The notes below the pieces were generated by a model, which made no database searches, was not told where the DNA came from, and was given only the letters and a program-made list of their open reading frames with translations. DNA of 39,033 nt from Cytophagaceae bacterium SCN 52-12 (GTDB taxonomy: Bacteria > Bacteroidota > Bacteroidia > Cytophagales > Spirosomataceae), in NCBI GenBank assembly GCA_001724175.1, contig MEDT01000076.1, positions 8,619 to 47,651 of the forward strand, in the 5' to 3' direction. Both the position numbers and the translations under genes were made by a program. Below, one piece after another: positions 9,390-17,592 of the stretch. Numbering within the stretch: position 1 is the first letter of the stretch; every line of letters begins with the position of its first letter.

Positions 9390-9420
9390 CTTATTCATCG
9401 ACGGTTTGCATTCAATCAAG

Positions 9421-9446
9421 CAGTTGCCGATAGTTGATTGCAACTG
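9421..9446. promoter_or_regulatory. small hairpin in the thrA leader
   Basis: The arms CAGTTGC (9421-9427) and GCAACTG (9440-9446) are perfect 7-bp complements separated by 12 nt. They lie just inside the transcript predicted from the -7 element at 9453-9460. No threonine/isoleucine-rich leader peptide accompanies it, so classical attenuation is not supported. Confidence 0.35.
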
Positions 9447-9452
9447 AGGGCG

Positions 9453-9460
9453 CAAATATA
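9453..9460 (-). promoter_or_regulatory. candidate -7 element for thrA-thrB-hesB
   Basis: The minus strand reads TATATTTG, a match to TAnnTTTG, about 105 bp upstream of thrA. No -33 element is evident at the expected spacing. Confidence 0.4.
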
Positions 9461-9596
9461 CAACTGATTATCCCTGTATGGAGAGAGTTCGGGAAAAATC
9501 CGCTGGTTTCCCCGGAGCCGATGCAGATAAAGCCTGAGGCCGCGCGTCGCCTCTCCACCGTCTACCCGACCCGGTCAGAGACAGGGAAGTGCGCGC

Positions 9597-10337
9597 TTAA
9601 AACCTGAAGACGAACCCTGCGCCGGTATTGATGACGCCTACTGCCCGTTTCTCGTCGATCAGATGGGAAGCCTCGATGCCGCCGACGGTGCCCCGGAGCG
9701 CAATATCCTTAAAAGTAGCCTCGGTAGCGATGGCTTCGGCAAACAGCTTGAACTGGACCACCGATCCGAGCGGGATTCTCAGGCTCATTCCTCCTGCAAA
9801 ACCCCAGCTTTGCGCTTTGACGGGCATCATGACTGCGTCGATGGGATTGTTCCCGCTGGTGGAAGTTCCCTGGAGCGATACTTTAGGAGAAGTGATAAAT
9901 AAACGGCCGGCCTGTGCGTGCGCTTCCAGCGTCAGCGGACCGATCGGGATATAAAGTGCAGGCCCGATCATCAGCGAGCTCTGTTTCCACTCCTGCGCAT
10001 CGGAAATCCAGGAATATTGTCCCTCTTCCCCGAGCAGCATCCTGTACATATTGACCAGCTCGTCGGCTTTCTGAATGACAGGCCCGGGGTTGGTGCTGTT
10101 CACATTGTGATTGGCAGACAGCCGTAATCCGACGCCCGGAAATAGCTTTCTTTCGTAGTTCACCTGGCCGAAATAGCCTGAGCCGGCCATCCCGGCTTTC
10201 GGGTCGTCCAAAGCCTTGCTAGCAAATTTCCCTATCGGGAGACTGTATCCTCCGCCAAAAGAGAAAGCATTTTTCTGACTATAGGAGCTAAAGCTGCAAA
10301 CAATAAATAAGAAAAAGAGACCGGACGTCCTGAGCAT
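9597..10337 (-). CDS. small predicted outer-membrane beta-barrel protein
   Basis: The exact function is not recognised. The 246-aa product has a Sec signal peptide (hydrophobic FFLFIVCSF, cleavage near SYSQ), then FSFGGGYSLPIGKFAS, an opening typical of small porin-like barrels of Bacteroidota. Alternating hydrophobic and polar strands rich in glycine follow, and the chain ends in aromatic FVFRF, consistent with a C-terminal BAM signal. It lies between valS and thrA with its own spacer on each side and has no evident functional tie to either. An outer-membrane beta-barrel domain protein of unknown role is the safest call. Confidence 0.75.
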   Translation of the reverse strand: MLRTSGLFFLFIVCSFSSYSQKNAFSFGGGYSLPIGKFASKALDDPKAGMAGSGYFGQVNYERKLFPGVGLRLSANHNVNSTNPGPVIQKADELVNMYRMLLGEEGQYSWISDAQEWKQSSLMIGPALYIPIGPLTLEAHAQAGRLFITSPKVSLQGTSTSGNNPIDAVMMPVKAQSWGFAGGMSLRIPLGSVVQFKLFAEAIATEATFKDIALRGTVGGIEASHLIDEKRAVGVINTGAGFVFRF

Positions 10338-10372
10338 AGTCTGAAATTTTGTGTGTTTATTTTACACGTTCG

Positions 10373-10396
10373 GGGCCGGACTAAATTGCCCGGCCC
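10373..10396. terminator. GC-rich hairpin downstream of valS
   Basis: GGGCCGG (10373-10379) pairs with CCGGCCC (10390-10396) around a 10-nt loop, in the 112-bp gap after the valS stop. There is no clear T-tract on the transcribed side, so it may be a weak terminator or an RNA 3' end structure. Confidence 0.4.
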
Positions 10397-10449
10397 GGGA
10401 AAAATTTATTTTAAACCGTACAGGTGCTCAGACCGGCTCGCAAGGGAAG

Positions 10450-13065
10450 CTAGAGGCGTGCCAGGGCCTCCCTGATGGTCTGTATTTTCGATTCCGCATC
10501 GGTCTGCTTTTGCCTTTCTTTAAGGACGATCGCCGGGCTGGCATTCTGCACAAACCTTTCATTGCCCAGCTTTTTCATCACCGAATTCAGGAATCCTTCG
10601 GCGTATTCCAGCTCCTTCAGCAGATTGGCTTTCTCCTCTTCCGCGTCTATCTCACCCGACAGGTTCACATAGAACTCATCCGACCTGACGAGGAATGAAA
10701 CCCCGTCAAGATCGTTCCCGTAGCGGATTTCGTCTATGCCGGCAAGCTTCCTGACGAGGGGCTCAAGGGAAACATAAAGCTCTTTTCTATCGGTCCGGAT
10801 ATGAAGGGGGAGCGCCGCTTTAGGGCTTATTCCCTTCGAGCTTCTCAGGTTCCGCAGCGAAGAGACCAGCTCGAACAGGATTTCGAAGTCGGCCAGTATC
10901 TTTTCGTCATAGGCTTTCACCGCCGGGTACCCGCTGATACAGACAGACGCCTGATCCGGCCGCTCGCCTATATGCTGCCAGAGCTCTTCGGTGATAAAAG
11001 GAATGAACGGGTGCGCCAGGCGCATCAGGCGGTCGAAGAAGTCGAGCGTAGCGTGGTAAGAGGCTTCATCGACAGGCTGCTCGAAGCCGGGTTTGATCAT
11101 TTCCAGGTATTGCGAGCAGAAATCGTCCCATATAAGACGATAGACCGCCCGCAGCGCATCAGAGATCCTGAATTTGTCGAAATGGTCCAGGATTTCTTCT
11201 GCAGCCTGGTTAAAACGGGCTTCGAACCAAGCGATAGCCAGCCCGTTGTTCCCCGCAGCAGGCGTGGTGCTCCAGCCTTTCACCAGGCGGAAGGCGTTCC
11301 ATATCTTATTGCAGAAATTCCTGCCCTGCTCGATCAGCTTTTCGTCATAGGGAAGGTCATTGCCTGCGGGAGAGCTGAACAGCATGCCCGTCCTTACGCT
11401 GTCGGCCCCGTATTTTTCGATCAGCTCGATGGGGTCGGGAGAATTGCCGAGCGATTTCGACATCTTTCTTCCGAGCTTGTCCCTGACGATGCCGGTGAGG
11501 TATACGTTACGGAAAGGATATAGACCTTTATATTCGTAACCGGCTATGATCATCCTGGCTACCCAGAAGAACAATATTTCGGGCGCAGTTACCAGGTCGT
11601 TGGTAGGGTAATAATAGCGGATGTCCTCGTTATCGGGGTCTTTAAACCCGTTGAAGACCGAGATCGGCCAGAGCCACGACGAAAACCACGTATCCAGCAC
11701 ATCAGGATCCTGGACGAGGTCTTCTTCGGTAAGGGCAAACAGCTGAAGCTCAGTTTGCGCCTTTTTCAAAGCTTCCCGCTTCGATCCGGCTACGATGACC
11801 GTCCCGTCCTGAAGATAATACGCAGGTATGCGGTGGCCCCACCACAGCTGGCGGCTGATATTCCAGTCGCGGACATTCTCCATCCAATGCTTATACGTAT
11901 TCCTGAATTTGGGGGGAATGAGCCGGATGGTATCATTCATTACATTTTCCAGCGCCGGCCGGCTCAGCCGCTCCATTTTAAGGAACCACTGTTCCGAGAG
12001 ACGGGGCTCGATCACCGCATCGGTACGTTCGGAATGGCCGACATTCGATTTGTATACCTCGGATTTTACCAGCGCTCCTGCCTCTTCGAGCATCCGGACG
12101 ACCTTTTTCCTGGCAACAAACCGGTCTTCTCCCACCAGGATCTGCGCTTTTTCATTCAGCGTTCCGTCCTCGTTGAGCAGATCTATAACCGGGAGGTTGT
12201 GCTTTTTCCCGAGCTCATAGTCGTTGGTGTCGTGCGCCGGCGTCACTTTCAGGCAGCCTGTGCCAAACTCCATTTCGACATATTCGTCTGCGATGACCGG
12301 GATCTCGCGGTTGATGAGCGGCACGAGCACTTTCTGCCCGACCATGTTTTTATACCGCTCGTCGTTCGGGTTAACGCACACCGCCACGTCGGCCATAATT
12401 GTTTCGGGGCGCGTAGTAGCGATGACCACCCCTTCCCCTCCTTCGGGAGATGCTGCGGCGTACCTGATGTAAACCAGCTTCTGGGTAACCTCCTTCATGA
12501 TCACCTCTTCATCTGAAACTGTCGTCCGGGCCTGGGGATCCCAGTTGACCATGCGATGGCCGCGATAGATATCGCCTTTGTTGTAAAGGTCTATAAATAC
12601 TTCTATTACAGCATCATACAAGTCCGGCTCCATGGTAAAGCGCGTCCTGTCCCAGTCACAGGATGCACCGAGCTTCCGCAGCTGCTTAAGAATAATGCCG
12701 CCGTACTTATGCGTCCATTCCCAGCAATATTCCAGGAATTCTTCGCGGGTAAGGTCGCTTTTGCGAATGCCTTTCTCCCTGAGCATGGCGACCACCTTCG
12801 CTTCCGTAGCGATGGATGCGTGATCGGTACCCGGCACCCAGCATGCTTCTTTGCCTTCCATGCGGGCTTTCCGTACCAGGATATCCTGGATGGTATTGTT
12901 GAGCATGTGCCCCATGTGCAATACGCCTGTTACGTTCGGGGGCGGGATCACCACCGTGTAAGGTTCCTTCTGCGGGTCGGGCTTTGAAGCAAAATACCGG
13001 TTCTGGATCCAGTATTCATACCATTTATCCTCGATATCATCAGGGGCGTAAGTCTTCGAAATCAT
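10450..13065 (-). CDS. valS: valyl-tRNA synthetase
   Basis: This class Ia aminoacyl-tRNA synthetase charges tRNA-Val in the cytoplasm. The 871-aa protein shows the HIGH-type motif HMGH (residues 50-53, within PPNVTGVLHMGH), the KMSKS loop (near residue 533), an editing CP1 domain between them, the anticodon-binding helical domain, and the C-terminal coiled-coil arm expected of ValRS (last 65 residues, rich in E, K and L). The ATG at 13065 gives the usual short lead-in before TYAPDDIEDKWYEYW. It is transcribed divergently from the AraC regulator. A candidate -7 element sits 57 bp upstream of the start. Confidence 0.98.
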   Translation of the reverse strand: MISKTYAPDDIEDKWYEYWIQNRYFASKPDPQKEPYTVVIPPPNVTGVLHMGHMLNNTIQDILVRKARMEGKEACWVPGTDHASIATEAKVVAMLREKGIRKSDLTREEFLEYCWEWTHKYGGIILKQLRKLGASCDWDRTRFTMEPDLYDAVIEVFIDLYNKGDIYRGHRMVNWDPQARTTVSDEEVIMKEVTQKLVYIRYAAASPEGGEGVVIATTRPETIMADVAVCVNPNDERYKNMVGQKVLVPLINREIPVIADEYVEMEFGTGCLKVTPAHDTNDYELGKKHNLPVIDLLNEDGTLNEKAQILVGEDRFVARKKVVRMLEEAGALVKSEVYKSNVGHSERTDAVIEPRLSEQWFLKMERLSRPALENVMNDTIRLIPPKFRNTYKHWMENVRDWNISRQLWWGHRIPAYYLQDGTVIVAGSKREALKKAQTELQLFALTEEDLVQDPDVLDTWFSSWLWPISVFNGFKDPDNEDIRYYYPTNDLVTAPEILFFWVARMIIAGYEYKGLYPFRNVYLTGIVRDKLGRKMSKSLGNSPDPIELIEKYGADSVRTGMLFSSPAGNDLPYDEKLIEQGRNFCNKIWNAFRLVKGWSTTPAAGNNGLAIAWFEARFNQAAEEILDHFDKFRISDALRAVYRLIWDDFCSQYLEMIKPGFEQPVDEASYHATLDFFDRLMRLAHPFIPFITEELWQHIGERPDQASVCISGYPAVKAYDEKILADFEILFELVSSLRNLRSSKGISPKAALPLHIRTDRKELYVSLEPLVRKLAGIDEIRYGNDLDGVSFLVRSDEFYVNLSGEIDAEEEKANLLKELEYAEGFLNSVMKKLGNERFVQNASPAIVLKERQKQTDAESKIQTIREALARL

Positions 13066-13121
13066 CGGTTTTTATTCTATTATCAATAAGCCAATCCCTC
13101 TTTTTTCAGGATTCCGGAGTG

Positions 13122-13129
13122 CAAAGATA
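13122..13129 (-). promoter_or_regulatory. candidate -7 element for valS
   Basis: The minus strand reads TATCTTTG, a TAnnTTTG match 57 bp upstream of the valS ATG. No -33 element is seen. Confidence 0.4.
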
Positions 13130-13165
13130 GGTGAATTTATGCAGCGCGGAGGTTGCTAATCCGCT

Positions 13166-13183
13166 CTATTTTCTCTAAAATAG
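13166..13183. promoter_or_regulatory. inverted repeat upstream of the AraC regulator
   Basis: CTATTTT-CTCT-AAAATAG has 7-bp perfect arms around a 4-bp spacer. It ends 37 bp before the regulator's ATG and lies in the divergent valS/araC interval. A palindromic AAAAGCTTTT follows at 13191-13200. Autoregulation is possible, though AraC-family proteins more often bind direct repeats. Confidence 0.35.
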
Positions 13184-13220
13184 CAGGCTTAAAAGCTTTT
13201 CACGACCAACTGTGTATGCC

Positions 13221-14120
13221 ATGAAGCCTGTTGAATTTCACCTGCCTCAGGACTTTGACAAGTCTTTTATAGTCTTCAGGGAAAAGGGAGATTTCTTCCC
13301 GGCGCCCTGGCATTATCATGCGCATTTCGAGGTTGTGCTCGTTACCAAGAGCACTGGAAAACGTATGGTCGGCGATAATATCGGCTTTTTCGGGCCCGAA
13401 GACCTGGTGTTTATGGGATCAAAGCTGCCGCACCTGTGGCTGAATGACAAGATCTATCTCGACCGCGAAGTGCAGGGAGCCGCCGACGCGATCGTCATTC
13501 ACTTTACAGAAGATTTTCTGGGTACAGCGTTTATGTCTATACCGGAAATGCAGGATTTCAGGAAATTTCTTGCGCTGTCCGACCGGGGTATGGCCATCAA
13601 AGGCGATACCAGGAAAGATATCAACAAGCTGATGAAACGTATGCCCGAAATGAGCGGCCTGGAAAGGCTTTCTTCCCTGCTGCTTATTTTTGACATGCTC
13701 GGCAGTACTACCGAATTTGACCTGCTGGCCAGCCCGAGGTATGTCGCTAATTTTAACAGTGATGTTTCGAGCCGTTTCAAGAATGTCATTCACTTCATCA
13801 TGCAGAACTTCGACAAGGACATTACCCTTGCCGAGGTAGCCGAGCACAGCAGCATGGGCGTTACGGCTTTTTGCAACTTTTTCAGGGAGCAGTTCCGCTG
13901 TACTTTTATAGAGTATCTTACGAGCGTGCGGATAGGACATGCCTGCAAGCTGCTTTCCGAAAATGACAGGAATGTGGTGGAAATTGCCTATGAAAGCGGG
14001 TTCAACAACCTGGCAAACTTCAACAGGCAGTTTAAAAAGCTCAAGAACATGACGCCGAGCGACTACCGCAAGCTATATCACGGCATCGCCCGTATCCCTA
14101 CGCATAACTACGCCTCATAG
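13221..14120 (+). CDS. AraC-family transcriptional regulator with N-terminal cupin sensor
   Basis: This is a ligand-sensing DNA-binding regulator. The roughly 299-aa protein has an N-terminal cupin half (about 1-130, with WHYHAHFEVVLV and GPEDLVFMGSKLPHLWLND) and a C-terminal pair of HTH motifs (about 190-295, including ITLAEVAEHSSMGVTAFCNF and the signature around VEIAYESGFNNLANFNRQFK). The ATG at 13221 is preferred; a GTG three codons upstream (13212) is also in frame. It is the only plus-strand gene and converges on the ceramidase-like gene with a 6-bp overlap of stop codons. Its position at the end of operon A makes it a good candidate local regulator, which is inferred from context. Confidence 0.92.
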   Translation: MKPVEFHLPQDFDKSFIVFREKGDFFPAPWHYHAHFEVVLVTKSTGKRMVGDNIGFFGPEDLVFMGSKLPHLWLNDKIYLDREVQGAADAIVIHFTEDFLGTAFMSIPEMQDFRKFLALSDRGMAIKGDTRKDINKLMKRMPEMSGLERLSSLLLIFDMLGSTTEFDLLASPRYVANFNSDVSSRFKNVIHFIMQNFDKDITLAEVAEHSSMGVTAFCNFFREQFRCTFIEYLTSVRIGHACKLLSENDRNVVEIAYESGFNNLANFNRQFKKLKNMTPSDYRKLYHGIARIPTHNYAS

Positions 14121-15473
14121 CAGGGAGGCTGTCATCCCGGCAAGCGCTTCCCTGATCACCGCCTCGCTGTTTTCGTCGGCACAGCGGTAACGGCACCTCC
14201 AGGTCTCATAGCCGCCAAGCGGCAGCTGGTCTTTCGGAGGCACATAGCCGATGTTGCCGTTCGCCATGCTGATCGTAAAGTAAGGCTTCCCTTCGAAGGC
14301 TTCTTTCAGATGCAGGCCGGTTTCTGCAAAAAATTCACCTGCCAGCGCACCGACCAGGACGTCGCCTATGCGGAATGCCTGTACCGGGCACTCTATCGTA
14401 TCGGGAAAACGTTCCACGAGCAATTGCTCCCGGGCATAGAGCCTCCTGATGTCGTCGGGTGTATCCGGCGTAATGGTTTCGTAGTTGGTTTCCGCTATTA
14501 TCCGGGCCGCCTCTTCCAGCTGGGTTTCACCTGGCTTCTCTACCTTCAGGGTCACCTCCGAAAACGTGCTCCTCAAAACCGGCAGCGATTCCCAGCGGAT
14601 GGTATCCATTGAGCCGATCAGCCGGCGGCCGAGATCTTCCCCGATCATTTTACTCTTGGCAAATAGCTCAGACGGATACCGGTCAGGCTGAAGGAAGTCC
14701 CAGATATTGACATCTCCGCTGGTGCCGTTGGTCATCATAGCCACCATCTTTCCCCCCGGCGCAAGCTCATTTTCCAGGTAAGAAGCAAAGACGCCGAAGT
14801 AGTCGGCAGAGATCGTCCCGTTTTCCCAGTCTCCCACGTAATGGAGCGAGTAGTTGGCCAGGATCGAGATCCACTCGCTATCGAGGCTCCTGACGGCCAG
14901 GTAGGAAAGTCCTTTGTCGGGCGACGCCACCCGCCGGTCGATATAGGGCTCGGCTCCGATAGGGTTGGTTTTAACCTTATCGGGGCTGCCGGTAACAGGA
15001 TTGATATAGGCGTAGCCTTCTTTCATATAATACCGCCGGCAGACCACATGTTCCGGGACTTCTATGGATGAAAAGCCTACGGTGGCCGGCTGCAGGTTTG
15101 CTACCGCTTCGCTGACGGCGTCGACCAGCCGGGCGGGCAGTCCGCGGGTATAATCCATATCGATGCTTCCGAGATGCACATCTGTAAGCGAGCCGGCCGC
15201 ATGCGTATGGGTGCTGGCGACCAGGATACTGCCGGCCGGAATACCGGTGGCCGAGGAAATCAGCTTCCTGGTCTCGTCTGCAAACGATTGAGGGATGATG
15301 CAGGTGTCGACAATGACAAAAGCAATAGCCTGTTCTTCCGTTTTGAGTACCAGGGCTCTTGCGAAAAGATCGTCGTGGATATAATTGGCAAAATGGGTAA
15401 TGAAATCGCCGTTGATCCGGGTACCCAGCGGGGGTGTGATATTGACTTTGGCTGCTCCGGCCTGAAGGATCAT
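14115..15473 (-). CDS. neutral/alkaline ceramidase N-terminal-domain hydrolase, cytoplasmic
   Basis: The N-terminus GAAKVNITPPLG and the histidine-rich THTHAAGS segment place this 452-aa protein in the neutral ceramidase superfamily, whose characterised members are zinc amidases that cleave N-acyl bonds. It covers only the catalytic-type domain and lacks the C-terminal immunoglobulin-like domain of true ceramidases. There is no signal peptide, so it probably acts in the cytoplasm, unlike secreted ceramidases. It is the last gene of operon A, 45 bp after the M19 dipeptidase, and that gap is filled by heptad repeats. Such proteins are common in Bacteroidota with unknown substrates. Amide hydrolysis is plausible; ceramide itself is not implied. 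Confidence 0.8.
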   Translation of the reverse strand: MILQAGAAKVNITPPLGTRINGDFITHFANYIHDDLFARALVLKTEEQAIAFVIVDTCIIPQSFADETRKLISSATGIPAGSILVASTHTHAAGSLTDVHLGSIDMDYTRGLPARLVDAVSEAVANLQPATVGFSSIEVPEHVVCRRYYMKEGYAYINPVTGSPDKVKTNPIGAEPYIDRRVASPDKGLSYLAVRSLDSEWISILANYSLHYVGDWENGTISADYFGVFASYLENELAPGGKMVAMMTNGTSGDVNIWDFLQPDRYPSELFAKSKMIGEDLGRRLIGSMDTIRWESLPVLRSTFSEVTLKVEKPGETQLEEAARIIAETNYETITPDTPDDIRRLYAREQLLVERFPDTIECPVQAFRIGDVLVGALAGEFFAETGLHLKEAFEGKPYFTISMANGNIGYVPPKDQLPLGGYETWRCRYRCADENSEAVIREALAGMTASLL

Positions 15474-15478
15474 GGATG

Positions 15479-15520
15479 TAAAGGTTTAAGCTTTAAGGTG
15501 TTAGGTATTAGCTGCCGCCT
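15479..15520. repeat. degenerate 7-bp tandem repeats between dipeptidase and ceramidase-like genes
   Basis: Units in register on the plus strand are TAAAGGT, TTAAGCT, TTAAGGT, GTTAGGT, ATTAGCT and GCCGCCT. Together they fill nearly the entire gap, starting 6 bp from the downstream ATG and running into the upstream stop codon. The fixed part is A-G-G/C-T at positions 4-7 in the first five units. Confidence 0.7.
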
Positions 15521-16601
15521 ACTTCCATGCGTTGCGTAGGAAGCGGAGCCAGTTTTCGTGGAAAATATTATCGATATCCCCGGAAGTATATCCTCTCCGG
15601 GAAAGAAGGTCTTCGAATTTCTGCAAATCGGCTATGGAGTCCATATCCCAGGGCGTCTGCTCGGTGCCGAAGATCCCGTCGAGGTCGCTGCCGATCGCGA
15701 TATGCCGGCTGTTGCCTGCAATCTGGCAGATATGGTCCCAGTGGTCGACCAGCTTTTCGAGCTTGATGTCCAGCTGCCACGGATCCGAAACCGCGTCGAT
15801 GAAGCGGATGTCCATCGCCCAGCAATCGAGCATTCCGCCGATCACCGCGTTCTTTTCGACCAGGATCCTGATCTGCTCGTCGGCAAGCTGCCTTTGATTG
15901 GGTACGATCTTCCTGACGTTGTGATGGCTTGCCCAGACAGGTCCGTCAAATTCCCTGATCGCTTCGTCAAATGCCTTGTCAGTCAGGTGCGTTACGTCGA
16001 GGATAAGTCCGAGCCGTTGTATCTCACGAAGCAGCCGGAACCCTTCATCAGTGATCCCACCGGTAGATTTGGTCCCTCCGGCATATCTCCCCGGGCCGAA
16101 ATGAGAGAGCCCGATTGCCCGCAGGCCGTAGTCGTATGCGCGGTTCAGATAGCCGATCTCTACCAGCGAATCGGCGCCTTCGAGGCTGAGGATGTACCCG
16201 ACAGGCTTTTGCTCGTCAGGTATTTCCGGCGAATGCCACATTTTAAGGTGGGCTTCCAGCTCATCCAGGTTCCGGATGGGCGTCATTTCTCCCAGCGCTT
16301 CCATTTCCTTGTACCAGGAAAGCTGCGCCTGGGTCATGGCCCATGCCTGCTGGGGAGAGCTCCAGGCGGACAGAGAGGGATTTCCTTTCGGTGAAACCCG
16401 GGCCAGCTGTGTGGCCACGACGAGCCCGATCCTGCCTTTTCTCAGCTCAGGAAGACAGACGGTACCCTTACCGCGGTCGGGCTTGTCTCTCATATTGGCC
16501 TCCCGCGCCCGTATGTCGGCGAGAGGCTGCGACAGGTCGCGGTTCCATTCGATGGCATTCATCGAAAGATCCAGGTGCCCGTCTATGATAAATCTTTTCA
16601 T
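15519..16601 (-). CDS. membrane-dipeptidase family (peptidase M19) metallohydrolase, cytoplasmic
   Basis: M19 enzymes are dinuclear zinc dipeptidases that accept dipeptides with a D-residue or dehydro-residue at the C-terminal position. The 360-aa protein keeps the zinc-site set: H9 and D11 (DGHLDL), bridging E141 (SLEGADS), H205 (THLTD), H226 (SHHN) and the late acid region GSDLDG (304-309). It has no signal peptide or GPI/lipid anchor, so it is probably cytoplasmic despite the family name. It lies 17 bp after the degenerate dehydrogenase paralogue. Its presence suggests that a small amide or dipeptide-like intermediate is cleaved inside the cell. The substrate is unknown. Confidence 0.92.
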   Translation of the reverse strand: MKRFIIDGHLDLSMNAIEWNRDLSQPLADIRAREANMRDKPDRGKGTVCLPELRKGRIGLVVATQLARVSPKGNPSLSAWSSPQQAWAMTQAQLSWYKEMEALGEMTPIRNLDELEAHLKMWHSPEIPDEQKPVGYILSLEGADSLVEIGYLNRAYDYGLRAIGLSHFGPGRYAGGTKSTGGITDEGFRLLREIQRLGLILDVTHLTDKAFDEAIREFDGPVWASHHNVRKIVPNQRQLADEQIRILVEKNAVIGGMLDCWAMDIRFIDAVSDPWQLDIKLEKLVDHWDHICQIAGNSRHIAIGSDLDGIFGTEQTPWDMDSIADLQKFEDLLSRRGYTSGDIDNIFHENWLRFLRNAWK

Positions 16602-16618
16602 TGTCGCAGGTTTCGCAG

Positions 16619-17554
16619 CTATATCTGCCGGTCGCTTAACTCTGTCTCGAAGGCATATTTCTTTATCAGCCGGTGGATCTGGTAGCTGAAAGAATTCATC
16701 TTACGTTCCCATTCCTGCGCGTCTTCCTGCGAATAGCTGAAAAATCCCTGTCCGCTTTCCATACCGAGGTGCCCGTTCTCCAGCAGGGCTTCGGTCCCGG
16801 GATCCAGCTTGTTGTCCTGTGAAAGATGACGATTAAGGTCTTTCATGATCACCCCGTATGCCGAGGTTCCCATCAGATCCATATACCGGGCATTCCCCGT
16901 AAACGGCAGGTAATACCCCGCATCGTTCCGGCAGTTACGGTCAATATCCTCATGATCGGCATACCCGTTCGATACGAGGTACAGGGCTTCGCGGGTAAGC
17001 GCTGCGTTCAGCCGTGCCCTTACGCTGAAGCCGCTCCTCACGATGTAGGGATCCTTTCCCCATTCTTTTCCCAGCGACATCACCTGATTCAGGACCGTCT
17101 CGTCAGAAAGGGTATTGCCGATAATCTCAAGGAAAAACGTAGTATGGGCAGGGAGCGACCAGTTAAGCCCGATCAGCCTTTCGGGAGCGCCCGCCGACGG
17201 CTGGAGCTCACCCAGTTCGATGCTTTCCATATTGACGGCCAGCAGCCCGTTTTCGCTGACGTGCCGGCTGCCGGTCTCTATTGCATTTTTCTTATCTTCG
17301 GGCTTGTCGGCTGTAATTAAAATAACCAAGGGGAATTTAACCCCTTCTTCCGGGGCCGGAACCAGGTGAAGTCCGGCTGCTCCGGAAGCCCGCAGCCCGG
17401 ATTTTTCGCTTAGCCTGAGATGCTCTTCCACATGCTCCCGCGCCGTTTCCGGATTTTTGGTGGCAAAGACGACTTCATGGCCGGCGATGACAAGGCAGGC
17501 AGCCACCGTATAGGAAAGCTTGCCCTCACCGATTAAGAGAATGGGCTCTTTCAT
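16619..17554 (-). CDS. degenerate 3-hydroxyacyl-CoA dehydrogenase-like protein, probably altered or non-catalytic
   Basis: This 311-aa protein aligns end to end with its operon neighbour at 20260-21219, including shared blocks APER-GxxW, FLEII, GF and a late GQGFFSYS. Its catalytic set is changed. Using the ATG at 17554, the usual serine is E110, the catalytic histidine is N131 (GLNWSLP against GIHWAEP), and the catalytic asparagine is R179; only the glutamate (E143) is kept. The nucleotide loop reads GEGKLS where the neighbour has GLGLMG. It is unlikely to be a normal dehydrogenase and could be a partner subunit or a repurposed enzyme. An in-frame TTG at 17563 is a less likely start. It lies 30-40 bp after the aminotransferase gene. 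Confidence 0.8.
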   Translation of the reverse strand: MKEPILLIGEGKLSYTVAACLVIAGHEVVFATKNPETAREHVEEHLRLSEKSGLRASGAAGLHLVPAPEEGVKFPLVILITADKPEDKKNAIETGSRHVSENGLLAVNMESIELGELQPSAGAPERLIGLNWSLPAHTTFFLEIIGNTLSDETVLNQVMSLGKEWGKDPYIVRSGFSVRARLNAALTREALYLVSNGYADHEDIDRNCRNDAGYYLPFTGNARYMDLMGTSAYGVIMKDLNRHLSQDNKLDPGTEALLENGHLGMESGQGFFSYSQEDAQEWERKMNSFSYQIHRLIKKYAFETELSDRQI

Positions 17555-17592
17555 GTGGGTCAAATTTTTAATGTGTCGTTAGGGTTCCCCTT

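Noticed and set aside
9391-9411. Six-codon minus-strand frame (MQTVDE) in the thrA leader as a possible attenuator peptide
   Set aside because: It has one threonine and no isoleucine codon, and no terminator hairpin follows it. Classical threonine attenuation is not supported.
15558-16394. 278-codon plus-strand open frame
   Set aside because: It is antisense to the M19 dipeptidase, which retains all metal ligands; the reverse frame is open because of codon bias.
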